34,240 nucleotides of DNA, from NCBI GenBank assembly GCA_030529945.1, contig JAUMVX010000025.1:1-34240 (forward strand), read 5' to 3'. The notes under the pieces were generated by a model, which was given only the letters and a program-made list of their open reading frames with translations, made no database searches and was not told the DNA's origin. Of this stretch, positions 1 through 7,730 are shown piece after piece; the first letter of the stretch is position 1; every line of letters starts with the position of its first letter. The position numbers and the translations under genes are program-made. This stretch comes from Bacteroidia bacterium. GTDB taxonomy: Bacteria; Bacteroidota; Bacteroidia; Bacteroidales; UBA932.

Positions 1-64
1 GAACCGCAGAACCATAGAATCATAAAACCATAGATTCACAAACCGAAAGAACAAACCACGATAT

Positions 65-2305
65 ATGTACAGACTAAACCTGACTGCCATCCTGTCCGCA
101 ATCCTTGCGGCCGCGATATTCAGCGGCTGCTGCGGCTCGCAGGCCGCCCATTATGACGGACCTGTCTATCTGAATCCACAGGCCTCCCTCGATGAGAGGG
201 TCGAAGACGCCATCTCCCGTATGACCCTCGAAGAGAAGGTCGCGATGGTCCACGCCCAGTCCAAATTCTCCTCGCCCGGCGTCGCCCGTCTGGGAATCTC
301 GGAGCTCTGGTGCACGGACGGCCCTCACGGGATACGTCCCGAGGTGCTCTGGGACGAGTGGGAGCAGGCCGGCTGGACTAATGATTCCGTAGTGGCCTAC
401 CCGGCCCTCACCGCGCTTGCGGCCACCTGGAACAGGGATATGTCCGCCCTTTACGGCAAGTCCATAGGAGAGGAGGCCCGCTATCGCGAGAAGGATGTGC
501 TGCTGGGACCGGGAGTGAACATCTACAGGACCCCGCTGAACGGCCGCAATTTCGAATATATGGGCGAGGACCCTTACCTTTCAGCCCGGATGGTGGTCCC
601 TTACATACAGGAACTCCAGAAGAACGGAGTGGCCGCCTGCGTGAAGCACTTCGCCCTGAACAATGAAGAGGCCTACCGCCATACCATCGATGTAGACCTC
701 GATGACCGGGCGCTCTATGAAATATATCTCCCGGCATTCAAGGCGGCTGTCCAGGAGGGAGGCGCGTGGTCGATAATGAGCAGCTACAACCTCTACAAAG
801 GCAGCTGGGTCTGCTCCGACACCCTGCTCACGAAGAAGATTCTCCGGGACGAATGGGGCTTCGACGGGGCCGTGATCTCAGACTGGGGAGGAGTGCATTC
901 CACGGACGAGACCGCGCACGGAGGACTGGACCTCGAGTTCGGGACCTGGACGGACGGCCTCACGATGGGCGCGACGAAGGCCTATGACAATTATTACCTC
1001 GCGGCTCCGTACCTGAAGAAGCTCCGCTCCGGCGAGCTGCCTGTAGCAGACCTCGACACCAAGGTACGCAATGTCCTCAGGCTCATCATCCGCACAGCTA
1101 TGAATACCGGGAAGCCTTTCGGTGCCCTCTGTTCGGAGGCCCATTATGCAGCGGCGCGCCGCATCGGCGGGGAAGGCATAGTGCTGCTCAAGAATGATTC
1201 CGCTCTTCTCCCGGTGAAGAAGGACGCGAAAAGGATTCTCGTCGTGGGCGAGAATGCCGTGAAGATGATGACCGTGGGCGGAGGCTCGTCCTCGCTCAAG
1301 GTCGAAAGGGAGATCTCCCCTCTGGAGGGCATCCGGGCACGTGCCGCCAAGGACGGGATTGAGGTGAAATATGTCAGAGGCTACGTGGGCGATGTGGGAG
1401 GCTCCTATAACGGCGTCACCACAGGTCAGGACTTGAGCGAGAGCCGCAGCGCGGCGGAGCTCATCGCGGAAGCGGTCAGAGAAGCGGCCGGCGCGGACTA
1501 TGTCATCTTCGTCGGAGGTCTGAACAAGTCCGACCACCAGGACTGCGAGGGTGCGGACCGCTACAGTCTCAGCCTGCCGTACAGCCAGAACGAAGTCATT
1601 GAGGCATTGGCCGCAGCCAATGAAAATCTCATAGTCTCGCTCGTGAGCGGCAATGCTGTCGCTATGCCTTGGGTGGAACGCGTGCCTTCGATTCTGCAGA
1701 CCTGGTACCTGGGCTCCGAAGCGGGCGAGGCGCTCGCGGACGTGCTCTTCGGCGACGTGAACCCTTCCGGCAAGCTGCCGTTCACCTTCCCGAAGCGGCT
1801 GACCGATTCGCCCGCGCACGCCGAGGGCGACAGCCTTTCGCACAACGGCAAGTATTTCTACAAGGAGGGCATCTACGTGGGCTACCGCTGGTTCGACGAG
1901 AAGGACATAGAGCCGCTATTCGCGTTCGGCCACGGTCTGAGCTACACGACCTTCGAGTACGGACAGGCACGCCTGAGCTCTTCCGCTATGAAGAAAGGAG
2001 GCAGCTTGAAGGTCACCGTTCCGGTGACCAATACGGGTGCGGTCCCGGGTGCGGAGGTCGTCCAGCTCTACGTCAGCGACGCCGAGTCGTACCTGCCGCG
2101 CCCGAAGAAGGAGCTCAAGGGCTTCGAGAAGGTGTATCTCGAGGCGGGCGAAACCGCCAATGTCGTATTCACTCTCGACGAGTCCGCCCTGAAGTTCTTC
2201 GATGCGGACCTTCACGAGTGGGTTTCCGAGCCGGGTGAGTTCACTCTGCTGCTCGGCTCCGCCTCCGATGACATCCGCACCTGCGCCAGCTTCACTCTGA
2301 AGTAA
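65..2305 (+). CDS. Glycoside hydrolase family 3 beta-glucosidase-like lipoprotein
   Basis: Predicted exo-acting beta-glycosidase that releases sugars from the non-reducing ends of oligosaccharides. The N-terminus is a lipoprotein signal (hydrophobic segment, then IFSGC with Cys22 as lipidation site), so it should be anchored in the periplasm or on the outer membrane. The GH3 N-terminal barrel runs about residues 40-345. KH at 194-195 matches the conserved substrate-binding pair, and Asp273 in ISDW is the expected nucleophile. The GH3 C-terminal alpha/beta domain follows (about 370-600), then a fibronectin-III-like domain (about 650-735). The 746-residue length is normal for three-domain GH3 enzymes. 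It stands alone: no SusC/SusD, other glycosidase or regulator lies next to it within the window, although the left side is cut close to the gene. The GH3 fold is certain; the exact substrate (beta-glucoside, beta-xyloside or other) cannot be read from the sequence. Confidence 0.93.
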   Translation: MYRLNLTAILSAILAAAIFSGCCGSQAAHYDGPVYLNPQASLDERVEDAISRMTLEEKVAMVHAQSKFSSPGVARLGISELWCTDGPHGIRPEVLWDEWEQAGWTNDSVVAYPALTALAATWNRDMSALYGKSIGEEARYREKDVLLGPGVNIYRTPLNGRNFEYMGEDPYLSARMVVPYIQELQKNGVAACVKHFALNNEEAYRHTIDVDLDDRALYEIYLPAFKAAVQEGGAWSIMSSYNLYKGSWVCSDTLLTKKILRDEWGFDGAVISDWGGVHSTDETAHGGLDLEFGTWTDGLTMGATKAYDNYYLAAPYLKKLRSGELPVADLDTKVRNVLRLIIRTAMNTGKPFGALCSEAHYAAARRIGGEGIVLLKNDSALLPVKKDAKRILVVGENAVKMMTVGGGSSSLKVEREISPLEGIRARAAKDGIEVKYVRGYVGDVGGSYNGVTTGQDLSESRSAAELIAEAVREAAGADYVIFVGGLNKSDHQDCEGADRYSLSLPYSQNEVIEALAAANENLIVSLVSGNAVAMPWVERVPSILQTWYLGSEAGEALADVLFGDVNPSGKLPFTFPKRLTDSPAHAEGDSLSHNGKYFYKEGIYVGYRWFDEKDIEPLFAFGHGLSYTTFEYGQARLSSSAMKKGGSLKVTVPVTNTGAVPGAEVVQLYVSDAESYLPRPKKELKGFEKVYLEAGETANVVFTLDESALKFFDADLHEWVSEPGEFTLLLGSASDDIRTCASFTLK

Positions 2306-2316
2306 GGTTTACGGCT

Positions 2317-2439
2317 TTAACTGTCGCTCTTGTGGCTGATGCTCTTGGGAGCTACCTCACCGGCTCTGTCGCCGCCCTTGTGGCCGCCACTGTCGTTCTT
2401 CTGGCTGCCTGATATCTTCAGCGGTACATCGATGGCCAC
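2317..2439 (-). CDS. Possible 40-residue hydrophilic protein (uncertain)
   Basis: A GTG-initiated frame on the minus strand begins MAIDVPLKIS and continues with a Gly/Lys/Asp/Ser/His-rich tail ending HKSDS. There is an in-frame TAA four codons upstream of the GTG. The frame contains imperfect repeats of a Gly/Lys/Asp-type unit, which is also visible as three copies of a CTGTCG...TGGC-like unit on the plus strand. It lies downstream of the Hdr-like operon, in the same orientation, in a gap that otherwise has no gene. I recognise no family. It could be a genuine small protein, the eroded C-terminus of a lost gene, or chance in a biased stretch. Codon third positions look gene-like, but the length is too short to be sure. 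Confidence 0.25.
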   Translation of the reverse strand: MAIDVPLKISGSQKNDSGGHKGGDRAGEVAPKSISHKSDS

Positions 2440-2488
2440 ACTAAAACGTTAAACATTAACCCTTCGATGTATAAAAGTACAGTGACGA

Positions 2489-2512
2489 CCACGTTTTGGG
2501 GCGAAAACGTGG
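2489..2512. terminator. Hairpin downstream of the Hdr-like operon
   Basis: The arms CCACGTTTT (2489-2497) and AAAACGTGG (2504-2512) are perfect complements around a six-base loop. It lies about 60 bases past the end of the Hdr-like operon on the minus strand. There is no U-tract after the stem on either strand, so a terminator or 3'-end-stabilising role is only a guess. Confidence 0.35.
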
Positions 2513-2539
2513 CCTTCTCTGCACCTGACCTCAGTAACG

Positions 2540-2564
2540 CTCGGGAGAAAGCCTCGGGAGAAAG
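2540..2564. repeat. Short tandem repeat, two copies of a 13-base unit
   Basis: CTCGGGAGAAAG occurs at 2540-2551 and again at 2553-2564, separated by a single C. It sits immediately past the stop codon of the membrane Hdr-like gene. No function is evident. Confidence 0.6.
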
Positions 2565-2569
2565 TCCGA

Positions 2570-4489
2570 TTATCGGGCACTGTCCAGCACTTCGGCGATG
2601 TCTTCGACAGGGCGGTCTGCGTAGCGGGCGAAGGTGGAGCGGCAGAGAGGGCAGGCGGTGACTATGCGGTCGGGGGAGCCGGCGCAGAGGTTCTCGAGGG
2701 AGGCCTTGGTGATAGGTTCCCTCTGGGCGAAAGAGAGGGTCAGCGAGCCCAGTGACCCGCCGCAGCAGATGCTCTTTCCCCGGGATTCGGCGGCTTCCAC
2801 CACCGTCCCTACGGATGAGAGGGCTTCGCGCGGCTGCTCATAGATGCCGCATCCGCGTCCCAGCTCGCAAGGGTCGTGGAACACCAGCCGCTCTCCGCTG
2901 TGGGATATCTTCAGTTTCCCGGCAGCGATAAGTTCCTGGAAATAAACGCTGTGATGAACCACCCTTATTCCCGTCAGCTTGTAATGCTCCGCGAAAATCC
3001 TGTAGCAGATAGGACAGGAAAGCAGGAGAGTGTCCGCCCCGGAAGCCAGAATAAGGGCGCGGTTCTTCTTTATGATTTCGCGGGCCTGATCATAACGTCC
3101 GGCCGTAAGGAGCGGCCGGCCGCAGCACAGTCCTCCTTCACGGTCCATAAACTCATAATTCACGCCCGCCTTCTTCAGAAGCGACTCTGTAGCCCGGCTA
3201 ATGGCGGGGGTGAGGGCCGTCATACAGCCCGCGAAATAAAGTACGCTCCCTCCGGTCGAGGCCTTCGTGGAAGCTGCGGTCGAGGAGTCCGAAGCGGCCT
3301 CGAGGACTGCTGCCCCCGTCGTGGCAGAGCGCAACGCAGCTGCCCCCGAAATCGCCCCCGCAGCCGCCCCCGCCGCCGCCGAAATCGACCCCACCGCCGT
3401 CACATTCTTATAATCAGGCACATAGGCATAATCGCGCATAGCCCTCTGGGCCATACGGAGAGCCGGCCCGTCCACGCCCACCTGACACAGCTCCGTACAC
3501 TTGCCGCAGAGCAGGCACTTGTCGCTTATCTCCTCGATGCGCTTCTCGTTGCCCCGGCGGATCTGCCGGTTCAGATACACCGTGGCATCCTTGATGTTCG
3601 CCTTCTTCACGTTCATCGGACACGCGTCGATGCAGACGCCGCAGTTCGGACAGGACCAGACCTGAGCCTTGGCGAAACCCCTCCTGGCGTGGATTATCTT
3701 CAGGCCCGCATTCCGCATCGGAATCAGCAGCATCTCCGTCGGGATATGCATATAGCGGGTGAACGGAAGCACCGTCATAAATATGCCCAGACAGATGGAA
3801 TAGGCCCACCAGGTCGGCAGCAGATGCATCGAGTCCCCCAGAAATCTCCCGAAAAGGTGATTCATCGGGACCGTCAGAAAGCTTCCGCCGCTGATGTCGG
3901 CAGTGAAGGCCTCGGCGAGAAGGCGCAGAGGAAATATCAGCCAGAGCGAGTACAGCCCGATGCGGTCCGGAAACGACGGTCTCGTGGTGCGCCTCATTCC
4001 GAAAATCTGCGAACGCACCCTCTTTATGATGGCCAGAGCGATACCGCTCAGCACCACCAGAAGGAAGAAGTCCATCAGGAAGAAGAAGATGGCCCCGCCC
4101 ACCGTGGCCTCGTTCTCGGAGACAAAATAGTTGAAGAAGATAGGGTAGTAGAAGAGCTTCATCCTGTGCGGCATATAGACCCAGCACTCGATATGTCCCA
4201 GCACTATCAGCATAAACCAGCCGAAGGCGATGCTCGAATGCATATAGCCCAGAACCTTGTTCCTCTTCCATAACTTTACGTGAATAAGACAGTTGAGAAA
4301 GATGTCGCGTACATTCTTCCAGATAGTCGCGGGAGTGATGAGCGACAGCAGGAACTGCCGTCTCTCCCTGCGCTCCAGCTGCAGATATATGTGCACGAGG
4401 CCGTAGAGGCAGTATCCGAGCACGAATACCATACCGAACATAAACGGCAGCACGAAAGGATGGAAGCCCGATGCGAAACGCTCTATCAT
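2570..4489 (-). CDS. Membrane HdrE-HdrD fusion (FadF/EMO-like quinone-linked Fe-S oxidoreductase)
   Basis: Predicted integral membrane electron carrier of 639 residues. About five transmembrane segments lie in residues 12-245. His84, His99, His222 and His248 sit at helix ends, like the heme b ligands of NarI/HdrE-type subunits. Two [4Fe-4S] motifs follow (Cys280/283/286/290 and Cys325/328/331/335). Next is an unusual Ala/Ser/Gly/Thr-rich linker (about 365-413). Two CCG (DUF224/HdrD) domains close the protein: Cys422, 455-456, 492/495 and Cys541, 575-576, 613/616. The same architecture occurs in FadF and in ETF:menaquinone oxidoreductase (EMO), and as separate DsrM/DsrK or HdrE/HdrD proteins. 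It is the last gene of the Hdr-like operon and its start overlaps the preceding stop by four bases, so it probably docks the soluble Hdr-like subunits to the menaquinone pool. The physiological donor and acceptor are inferred, not shown. Confidence 0.85.
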   Translation of the reverse strand: MIERFASGFHPFVLPFMFGMVFVLGYCLYGLVHIYLQLERRERRQFLLSLITPATIWKNVRDIFLNCLIHVKLWKRNKVLGYMHSSIAFGWFMLIVLGHIECWVYMPHRMKLFYYPIFFNYFVSENEATVGGAIFFFLMDFFLLVVLSGIALAIIKRVRSQIFGMRRTTRPSFPDRIGLYSLWLIFPLRLLAEAFTADISGGSFLTVPMNHLFGRFLGDSMHLLPTWWAYSICLGIFMTVLPFTRYMHIPTEMLLIPMRNAGLKIIHARRGFAKAQVWSCPNCGVCIDACPMNVKKANIKDATVYLNRQIRRGNEKRIEEISDKCLLCGKCTELCQVGVDGPALRMAQRAMRDYAYVPDYKNVTAVGSISAAAGAAAGAISGAAALRSATTGAAVLEAASDSSTAASTKASTGGSVLYFAGCMTALTPAISRATESLLKKAGVNYEFMDREGGLCCGRPLLTAGRYDQAREIIKKNRALILASGADTLLLSCPICYRIFAEHYKLTGIRVVHHSVYFQELIAAGKLKISHSGERLVFHDPCELGRGCGIYEQPREALSSVGTVVEAAESRGKSICCGGSLGSLTLSFAQREPITKASLENLCAGSPDRIVTACPLCRSTFARYADRPVEDIAEVLDSAR

Positions 4490-4824
4490 CTGGCAGCCTC
4501 CTTATCGTAAACCCTCCACAGGGAGAGTATCAGATGTCTGGTGTTTATCCCCCGCGGGCAGACCATCGTGCATTTCCCGCAGAGCATACAGCCCGAAACC
4601 ATCTTTCCGATTTCCGTCGCGCGCCCGCGCTGCAGGTCGTTTATGACCTTGCGGACGCTCATCCCCGTGAAAGGCCCCGCAGTGCAGGAAGCCGTGCAGC
4701 TTCCGCAGGCCATACAGATGTCCACGTCAGGCTCGAGAGCACGCACTTTACGCAGCAGGCTCAGGTCGGCCTTGTCCAGATTTATCGTGGACGAGGGTGA
4801 AAGAGAGAAACCGAAATCCATCAT
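4486..4824 (-). CDS. HdrC-like 4Fe-4S dicluster ferredoxin (small)
   Basis: A 112-residue soluble protein with two complete [4Fe-4S] motifs: Cys37/40/43/47 (CMACGSC) and Cys79/82/85/89 (CMLCGKC, ending CP). The spacing between the motifs and the helical segment joining them are typical of HdrC/QmoC N-terminal domains. It overlaps the HdrA-like gene upstream and the membrane fusion gene downstream by four bases each, a sign of translational coupling. It is the second HdrC-type protein of the operon and is probably the wire between the HdrA-like flavoprotein and the membrane HdrE-HdrD subunit. Two adjacent ATG codons make the exact start ambiguous by one residue. Confidence 0.85.
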   Translation of the reverse strand: MMDFGFSLSPSSTINLDKADLSLLRKVRALEPDVDICMACGSCTASCTAGPFTGMSVRKVINDLQRGRATEIGKMVSGCMLCGKCTMVCPRGINTRHLILSLWRVYDKEAAR

Positions 4825-5843
4825 AAACCGGAGGAACTTAAGTAGTTATGGATGGCCAGGGCGGCGGAGCGGGCCTCCGCCAACGTCTCCGGCACCGTCT
4901 TGGTCCCCGTGCAGGCTCCGGCGTAGAAGATGCCGCGCCGCTCGCTCTCTATGATGCCGTAGATATTGTCGCGGCTCTTCAGGAAGCCGTCGCTGTCCGT
5001 GCCGAGAGAAATCGTGGACGCGATCTGTCCCACCCCGGGATTGCTCACCATACCTGCCATAAGCACCAGCAGGTCGAGCGTAATCTTCACCGGCTTGCCC
5101 GAAAGCGTGTCCTCCGCTTTGACGCAGACGCAGCCGGAAATGTCCTCGCTGACCTCCGACACTCTTCCGCGCAGGAAATGGATGCCGTAATCCCTCTGGG
5201 CCCTGATATAGAAGTCCTCGTATTTTTTTCCGAAAAGACGCAGATCCATATAGAAACAGTAGATTTCCGCCTCCGGAAACTTCTCCTTGAGCTCGATCGC
5301 CTGCTTGATGGCAGTGATGCAGCATACTTTCGAACATTGGGCGTTGCCCGCCTTGACGTCCCGCGAACCCACGCAGTGCACGAATCCCACCTTGGACAGG
5401 TCGCGCCCGCCGATGCGCTCGTCCGGAGCACCGTTGAACCAATGTTCCAGGTCGCGGTTCGTGATGACCTGATTATAGATGCCGTAGCCGTACTCCTCCT
5501 TCTTGCGGGCGTCGAAAAGATGGAAGCCGGTCGCGAGCAGCACCGCCCGGCAGACCACGTTCACGCCGTTCGAGAGCATCACGCTGTAGCCGTCCTTGAG
5601 CTTGTTTATGAACGAAATCTCCGTGTCCAGGAAAATGTTCGCTCCGCCCAGACCCTCGCGTATCCCGTCCACGACTTCCGAGGCCGGAGTCATATCCGGG
5701 AAAAGCCTGTTCCACTGCGCGACGTGTCCGCCGAGCTGCGCCTCTTTCTCGACAAGAATCGGACAATAGCCCAGGGCAAGCAGCTGTTTCGCCGCCTCCA
5801 TCCCCGCGATGCCTCCACCGATTATCACAACATTCTCTTTCAT
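4821..5843 (-). CDS. HdrA/QmoA-like FAD-dependent oxidoreductase, minimal form
   Basis: A 340-residue flavoprotein. The N-terminus carries the FAD-binding VVIIGGGIAGMEAA signature (residues 5-18), followed by an HdrA-type acidic segment (VEKEAQLGGH). The hallmark HdrA cluster motif is present: CVGSRD at 157-162, then Cys170 and Cys174-175 (CSKVCC), expected to ligate a [4Fe-4S] cluster beside the flavin. A second nucleotide-binding region leads to YAGACTGTKTVPETLAEA near the C-terminus, as in thioredoxin-reductase folds. Methanogen HdrA is much longer, with an N-terminal ferredoxin domain and C-terminal ferredoxins; both are absent here, so it most resembles QmoA. It lies between the HdrB-like and small HdrC-like genes. 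In known Hdr complexes the HdrA flavin is the bifurcating centre; whether this reduced form bifurcates is unknown. Confidence 0.85.
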   Translation of the reverse strand: MKENVVIIGGGIAGMEAAKQLLALGYCPILVEKEAQLGGHVAQWNRLFPDMTPASEVVDGIREGLGGANIFLDTEISFINKLKDGYSVMLSNGVNVVCRAVLLATGFHLFDARKKEEYGYGIYNQVITNRDLEHWFNGAPDERIGGRDLSKVGFVHCVGSRDVKAGNAQCSKVCCITAIKQAIELKEKFPEAEIYCFYMDLRLFGKKYEDFYIRAQRDYGIHFLRGRVSEVSEDISGCVCVKAEDTLSGKPVKITLDLLVLMAGMVSNPGVGQIASTISLGTDSDGFLKSRDNIYGIIESERRGIFYAGACTGTKTVPETLAEARSAALAIHNYLSSSGL

Positions 5844-5861
5844 TCCTTTCCTATTTTTTCA

Positions 5862-5929
5862 GCGGCAGGCTCAGCCTGCCAATCCCGTGACTGCAATCCT
5901 TCCGCGGCAGGCGCAGCCTGCCAATCCCG
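5862..5929. repeat. Two copies of a 26-base inverted-repeat element
   Basis: Copies at 5862-5887 and 5904-5929 differ by a single base in the loop (T or G). Each contains GGCAGGC and GCCTGCC arms around a three-base loop, followed by AATCCCG. They fill the 107-base gap between the HdrB-like and HdrA-like genes, the only sizeable gap inside the operon. In the mRNA they would form two consecutive stable hairpins. They look like a REP-type element or an mRNA processing/stability element that separates expression of the two halves of the operon. Confidence 0.75.
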
Positions 5930-5950
5930 CATCCGCCGCAGCCCTTCCTC

Positions 5951-7021
5951 CTAACAGCACTTGAGCACCGTCGGCAGCCCCGGACGCATAATGTTCTTCC
6001 TGTCCACGCCCAGATATTTCGCCTTCGGGTCGTACTCGACGCCGATCTTGTCCAGCAGAGGCTCCACCGCCACCTGATGCAGCTGAAGGCCCAGATCCCA
6101 AGGGTCGTAGCCCAGCACGAGTCCGGCCAGCTCCTCGTAGGTGAGCACCGGAATCCCGTAGCCGTTGCTGCCGTAGGTCTTTCCGGTCTGCTCCGAAATC
6201 ACGTACTGCCACCTGTCCAGAAAATACGGACAGCCCGGACAGTTCGTCACTATCGCGTCCGGATGATACGGCTCCATAGACTCGAACTTTTTGTGCGTAT
6301 TGGATACGCAGTATCCGCGGTTCGCTTTGACGAAGTATTGGCGGAAGCCGAAGCCGCAGCAGTGCCGCCTCTCGGGATAGTCCACTACGCTTCCGCCCCA
6401 GGACTCGACCATTCCGGCGAGCACGTAAGGGTATTCCGCGCCGCCCACGCCCTTCGAAGGGAACATCTTCGAGTAGTGGCAGCCTATGTGCTCCACGATG
6501 CGCAGCGGCTCTCCGGTCTCGCGGTCCACGAGGCGGAACTTCGCCTTCTCGGCTATCTCGTTGCGGAATTTGTATATTAGGTCGCTGCTGTGCGCAAGAT
6601 ATTTCGGCTTGCGGAATTCCCTCCTGCAGGCCTTCCAGAGCATCTCGCGGATTTTCGTCTCCAGCTCGGGGAACTCCCTCCAGGTCTCGAGGATCTCCGT
6701 GTAGTTTCCGAAGGAAGTGATGCAGGACGGGCAGAGATTCTCGTAGCCGGACTCGGTCATAATGGCGAACTGTCTGGCCACCACGGTCATAGCCGTCTCC
6801 TGGGGGAGGGTGTCGCAGTGATAGGCGATGCCTCCGCAGGTCGTGTGGCTCGGATTCTCATAGATGTCCTTGCCCAGAACTCCGCGGGTAATCTCGGTGA
6901 ACATCTTCTCCGATGCCGGGAAGAAGTTCTGCCTGATGCAGCTGCGCACATAGTACCAGTGGTCGTCCGGTATCTCTTTCTGGTAATCGGCCCAGATTCT
7001 TTTCTTGCCTTGGTAGATCAT
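5951..7021 (-). CDS. HdrB-like CCG-domain protein
   Basis: A 356-residue protein with two CCG (DUF224) modules, the unit that binds non-cubane [4Fe-4S] clusters in the HdrB catalytic subunit. The C-terminal module is complete: Cys181, Cys221-222 (HCCGFGF) and Cys261/264 (CPGC). The N-terminal module has Cys28, Cys62 and Cys97/100, but its central motif is TCGG, so the first Cys of the usual CC pair is Thr61. In methanogen HdrB the paired clusters cleave the CoM-CoB heterodisulfide; here the substrate is unknown, since nothing suggests that the organism makes those cofactors. The start codon overlaps the HdrC-like stop by four bases. The protein ends in Cys-Cys. About 70 extra C-terminal residues after the last motif are not part of the classic CCG unit. 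Confidence 0.83.
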   Translation of the reverse strand: MIYQGKKRIWADYQKEIPDDHWYYVRSCIRQNFFPASEKMFTEITRGVLGKDIYENPSHTTCGGIAYHCDTLPQETAMTVVARQFAIMTESGYENLCPSCITSFGNYTEILETWREFPELETKIREMLWKACRREFRKPKYLAHSSDLIYKFRNEIAEKAKFRLVDRETGEPLRIVEHIGCHYSKMFPSKGVGGAEYPYVLAGMVESWGGSVVDYPERRHCCGFGFRQYFVKANRGYCVSNTHKKFESMEPYHPDAIVTNCPGCPYFLDRWQYVISEQTGKTYGSNGYGIPVLTYEELAGLVLGYDPWDLGLQLHQVAVEPLLDKIGVEYDPKAKYLGVDRKNIMRPGLPTVLKCC

Positions 7022-7722
7022 AGGTCCTCGCTGTTGAAATGTCCGGGCGTGCAGGTCTCGAAAACCTGCCGTTCATACTGTTCGATGGTCATACCCATCT
7101 CCTCCGCCTTCTTCTCGGAGAACCTGTCCACGGCCTCGATTCTCTCCGTACCGCCGGTCACGTCGAAAATGGCTTTCAGCTCGTCGAGCGCCTGCTGAGG
7201 AATCTTGCGCAGTATGCCGGGGCCCTCGCCCTGATAATTGCCCCCGTTGCGCTTTATGGAATCCTCCAGATGCTCGCAGTGCCACTTCCACACCGGACCC
7301 GATTCCGGGTGGTCCTCCCAGACGAAGGTCTTGGGATAGATGCAGTAGCCGTAGTTCAGCATATTGCCCGTGAGGGCTTTCGTGAGGGGATAGACCTGAC
7401 GGCCTTTCTCGCTGGCGGTGAACCAGCCCTTCTTTATGGACAGATTCCTCAGGGCCATAATCACCAGCCCCGGGCCGTTGCTTCTCGGACAGCGTGTCAC
7501 GCATGACATACATTCGCCGCAGTACCAGATGGTTTCGCTCTTCAGCAGAGCCTCTATCTCGGCATCGTCCTTGCGCTGGACCGTGTCCACGATCTTTCTC
7601 GGGTCATATTTGTAGAACTCCGCCGCAGGACAGATGGCCGTGCAGGTCCCGCAGTTTATGCAGGTCTTCAGGCCCTCCTTCAGGCGGTAGTCCTCACTGA
7701 GTTCATCGAACAGTCTGCCCAT
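7018..7722 (-). CDS. HdrC-like iron-sulfur protein
   Basis: A 234-residue protein with two N-terminal [4Fe-4S] motifs, Cys21/24/27/31 (CINCGTC, then CP) and Cys68/71/74/78 (CGECMSC, then CP). The C-terminal extension of about 150 residues carries no cysteines of its own cluster type. HdrC normally passes electrons between HdrA and HdrB, and this gene is translationally coupled to the HdrB-like gene by a four-base overlap (7018-7021). It is the first of the five Hdr-like genes and begins only eight bases after the stop codon of the HerA/DUF853 gene. The extension has a YCIYPKTFVWEDHPESGPVWKWHCEH-type central segment that I do not recognise from methanogen HdrC. Confidence 0.85.
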   Translation of the reverse strand: MGRLFDELSEDYRLKEGLKTCINCGTCTAICPAAEFYKYDPRKIVDTVQRKDDAEIEALLKSETIWYCGECMSCVTRCPRSNGPGLVIMALRNLSIKKGWFTASEKGRQVYPLTKALTGNMLNYGYCIYPKTFVWEDHPESGPVWKWHCEHLEDSIKRNGGNYQGEGPGILRKIPQQALDELKAIFDVTGGTERIEAVDRFSEKKAEEMGMTIEQYERQVFETCTPGHFNSEDL

Positions 7723-7730
7723 AATGGTCT

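Noticed and set aside
1-64. Repeated ACCATAGA-TCA-like units before the GH3 gene
   Set aside because: Two short near-copies in AT-rich DNA at the window edge are too little to call a repeat element or operator.
2876-4273. Long plus-strand reading frame antisense to the membrane Hdr fusion
   Set aside because: Its translation has no family match and is rich in Arg/His/Gln, as expected when a GC-rich gene is read on the opposite strand. The minus-strand frame has heme, ferredoxin and CCG motifs.
2570-7722. Methanogenesis-type CoM-CoB heterodisulfide reductase
   Set aside because: Nothing in the window points to CoM or CoB metabolism, and sigma factor and promoters are bacterial. The Hdr-like genes must use another substrate.
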